Shown one piece after another: positions 14,986 to 15,596 of a stretch of DNA of 15,596 nucleotides. The notes beneath the pieces are model-generated. The model did not search any database and was not told where the DNA came from. It worked only from the letters and a program-made list of their open reading frames with translations. Origin of the DNA: CAZDET01 sp964504335 (GTDB lineage Bacteria > Bacteroidota > Bacteroidia > Chitinophagales > Saprospiraceae). The number at the start of each line of letters is the position of its first letter. Position 1 is the stretch's first letter. A program made the translations under genes and the position numbers. The stretch is taken from assembly GCA_964504335.1 (NCBI GenBank), contig CAZDET010000092.1, forward strand, positions 1 through 15,596. Reading direction: 5' to 3'.

Positions 14986-15427
14986 AGTCCTTTCAGCTTA
15001 TTCCGGTTCAGAAGAAAAGGGCTCAATTTCTGAGGTTTTGAGCATTCTCGAACCGCAAAACCGGACATCACTATTGCTGAAAGTGCTTTAGGTCCACGGG
15101 CTCGGCGACATAGACCTTTGCCCTCCCACGTCGCAACGGCGTGAGGTGCGATAGGAGAATAGGAAAAGCTGAGGCGGGTGAACGGATTGATCTGTCATCC
15201 ATGGAGGACGTTCGACCGCCTTTCTACATAACCAAGGAACGCATCATGCGGAAACGGACCGTGTCGGGGATGGCTCTCCTATGGGCTGTCCTTGCCCCCT
15301 GCGACCGTTGCGAGAGCACTTGTTCGTTGTAGGTCAAACGTCTCTTTTGTGCCGAAGCCGGTCGTCAACGCGCCTCAAGATGAGAGTCTGCTCCTGGCCG
15401 GTCGCGGCCGAACGGGACGTCGCGGGG
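14986..15427. other. Gene-poor stretch between the porin and the tRNA fragment
   Basis: No convincing gene. Around 15003-15055 lie short mutually overlapping inverted repeats (TCAGAA/TTCTGA and GCTCAA/TTGAGC) that could include the porin terminator, but neither is followed by a T run. At 15246-15332 a 28-codon frame (MRKRTVSGMALLWAVLA, then a shift-like change) follows AAGGA and resembles a cut-off signal peptide; it may be a gene remnant. The rest is consistent with the decayed end of an inserted element. Confidence 0.4.
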
Positions 15428-15449
15428 CTGGCGCCGAACTGGCGCCGAA
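15428..15449. repeat. Tandem repeat of CTGGCGCCGAA (two copies)
   Basis: Two exact 11-bp copies, 15428-15438 and 15439-15449. The core CTGGCGCC appears again at 15536-15543, at the junction with the tRNA fragment. Repeats of this size next to an att-like site can be integrase arm sites, but this is inference. Confidence 0.45.
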
Positions 15450-15543
15450 ACCGGGTTCCTCTCCACCACGGTGTGCCACGATACGTGCCTCTAGGACCCA
15501 GCCTTTCGCTTTACTATCAGTGGTTTCGGTTGTCCCTGGCGCC

Positions 15544-15588
15544 TTGCCAAGGTTGGGGTCGTGAGTTCGAATCTCATCGCCCGCTCCA
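15544..15588 (+). tRNA. 3' half of tRNA-Gly(GCC): probable attachment-site scar
   Basis: From the anticodon loop onward the sequence is tRNA-like: loop TTGCCAA with GCC anticodon (15546-15548), 3' anticodon strand GGTTG, five-base variable loop, T arm GTGAG-TTCGAAT-CTCAT, acceptor 3' strand CGCCCGC, discriminator T and encoded CCA (15586-15588), all as in bacterial tRNA-Gly. The 5' side is absent: GCGCC before the loop cannot pair properly with GGTTG, no D arm is present, and no GCGGGCG acceptor strand lies in the ~100 bases upstream. A cut in or beside the anticodon region is where tyrosine integrases commonly recombine. The intact tRNA should lie at the other end of the element, beyond the left edge of the window. 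The fragment itself is not a functional tRNA. Confidence 0.8.
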
Positions 15589-15596
15589 GATTTTCT

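Noticed and set aside
15003..15055. Hairpins after the porin gene as a terminator
   Set aside because: Short overlapping stems without a T run; not strong enough to list as a terminator.
1..15596. CRISPR array, transposase or integrase gene
   Set aside because: No regularly spaced repeats were seen, and no reading frame shows transposase or integrase motifs in this window.

Overview
This window looks like one end of a mobile or island-type region in a GC-rich Gram-negative chromosome. It is probably an alphaproteobacterium of the sphingomonad, caulobacter or hyphomonad kind. The evidence is two outer-membrane barrels, a lipoprotein, a LinD/PcpC-like glutathione S-transferase, a DcaP-type porin and a mobile-element HTH/coiled-coil protein. 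The taxonomic placement is inferred from family content only. The last ~50 bases hold the 3' half of a tRNA-Gly(GCC) gene with encoded CCA but no 5' half. This is the classic scar of tRNA-targeted integration, and it suggests that the window to its left belongs to the integrated DNA. No integrase lies in the window.

Left part (1-2700). This is a patchwork. It contains a mobile-element HTH/coiled-coil gene whose N-terminus is cut or frameshifted, a comparatively AT-rich membrane protein with a TerB-like cytoplasmic domain, about 500 bp without a convincing gene, and a fragment of a carotenoid-oxygenase gene broken at both ends.

Middle part (2570-7110). A 39-codon ORF with a good ribosome-binding site overlaps by ATGA a short Crp/Fnr-type regulator. 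Then come a CocE/NonD-type serine hydrolase, a LysR-type regulator and, convergently, a short-chain dehydrogenase homologue that has lost its catalytic Tyr and Lys.

Right part (7170-14990). Two transcription units diverge from a ~270 bp intergenic region carrying two perfect inverted repeats. Leftward runs a SnoaL/NTF2-fold lipoprotein, then a secreted protein made of two CMD/AhpD-like halves each followed by calcium-loop repeats, then an outer-membrane barrel, then the SDR homologue. Rightward runs pirin, a DUF1269 membrane protein, a LinD/PcpC-like glutathione S-transferase and a DcaP-like porin. Together these suggest import of a small, possibly aromatic, compound through the porin, cytoplasmic redox or dehalogenation chemistry (GST, pirin), and a periplasmic arm (lipoprotein and CMD protein). 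The substrate cannot be read from the sequence. The final ~550 bp before the tRNA fragment contains no convincing gene.
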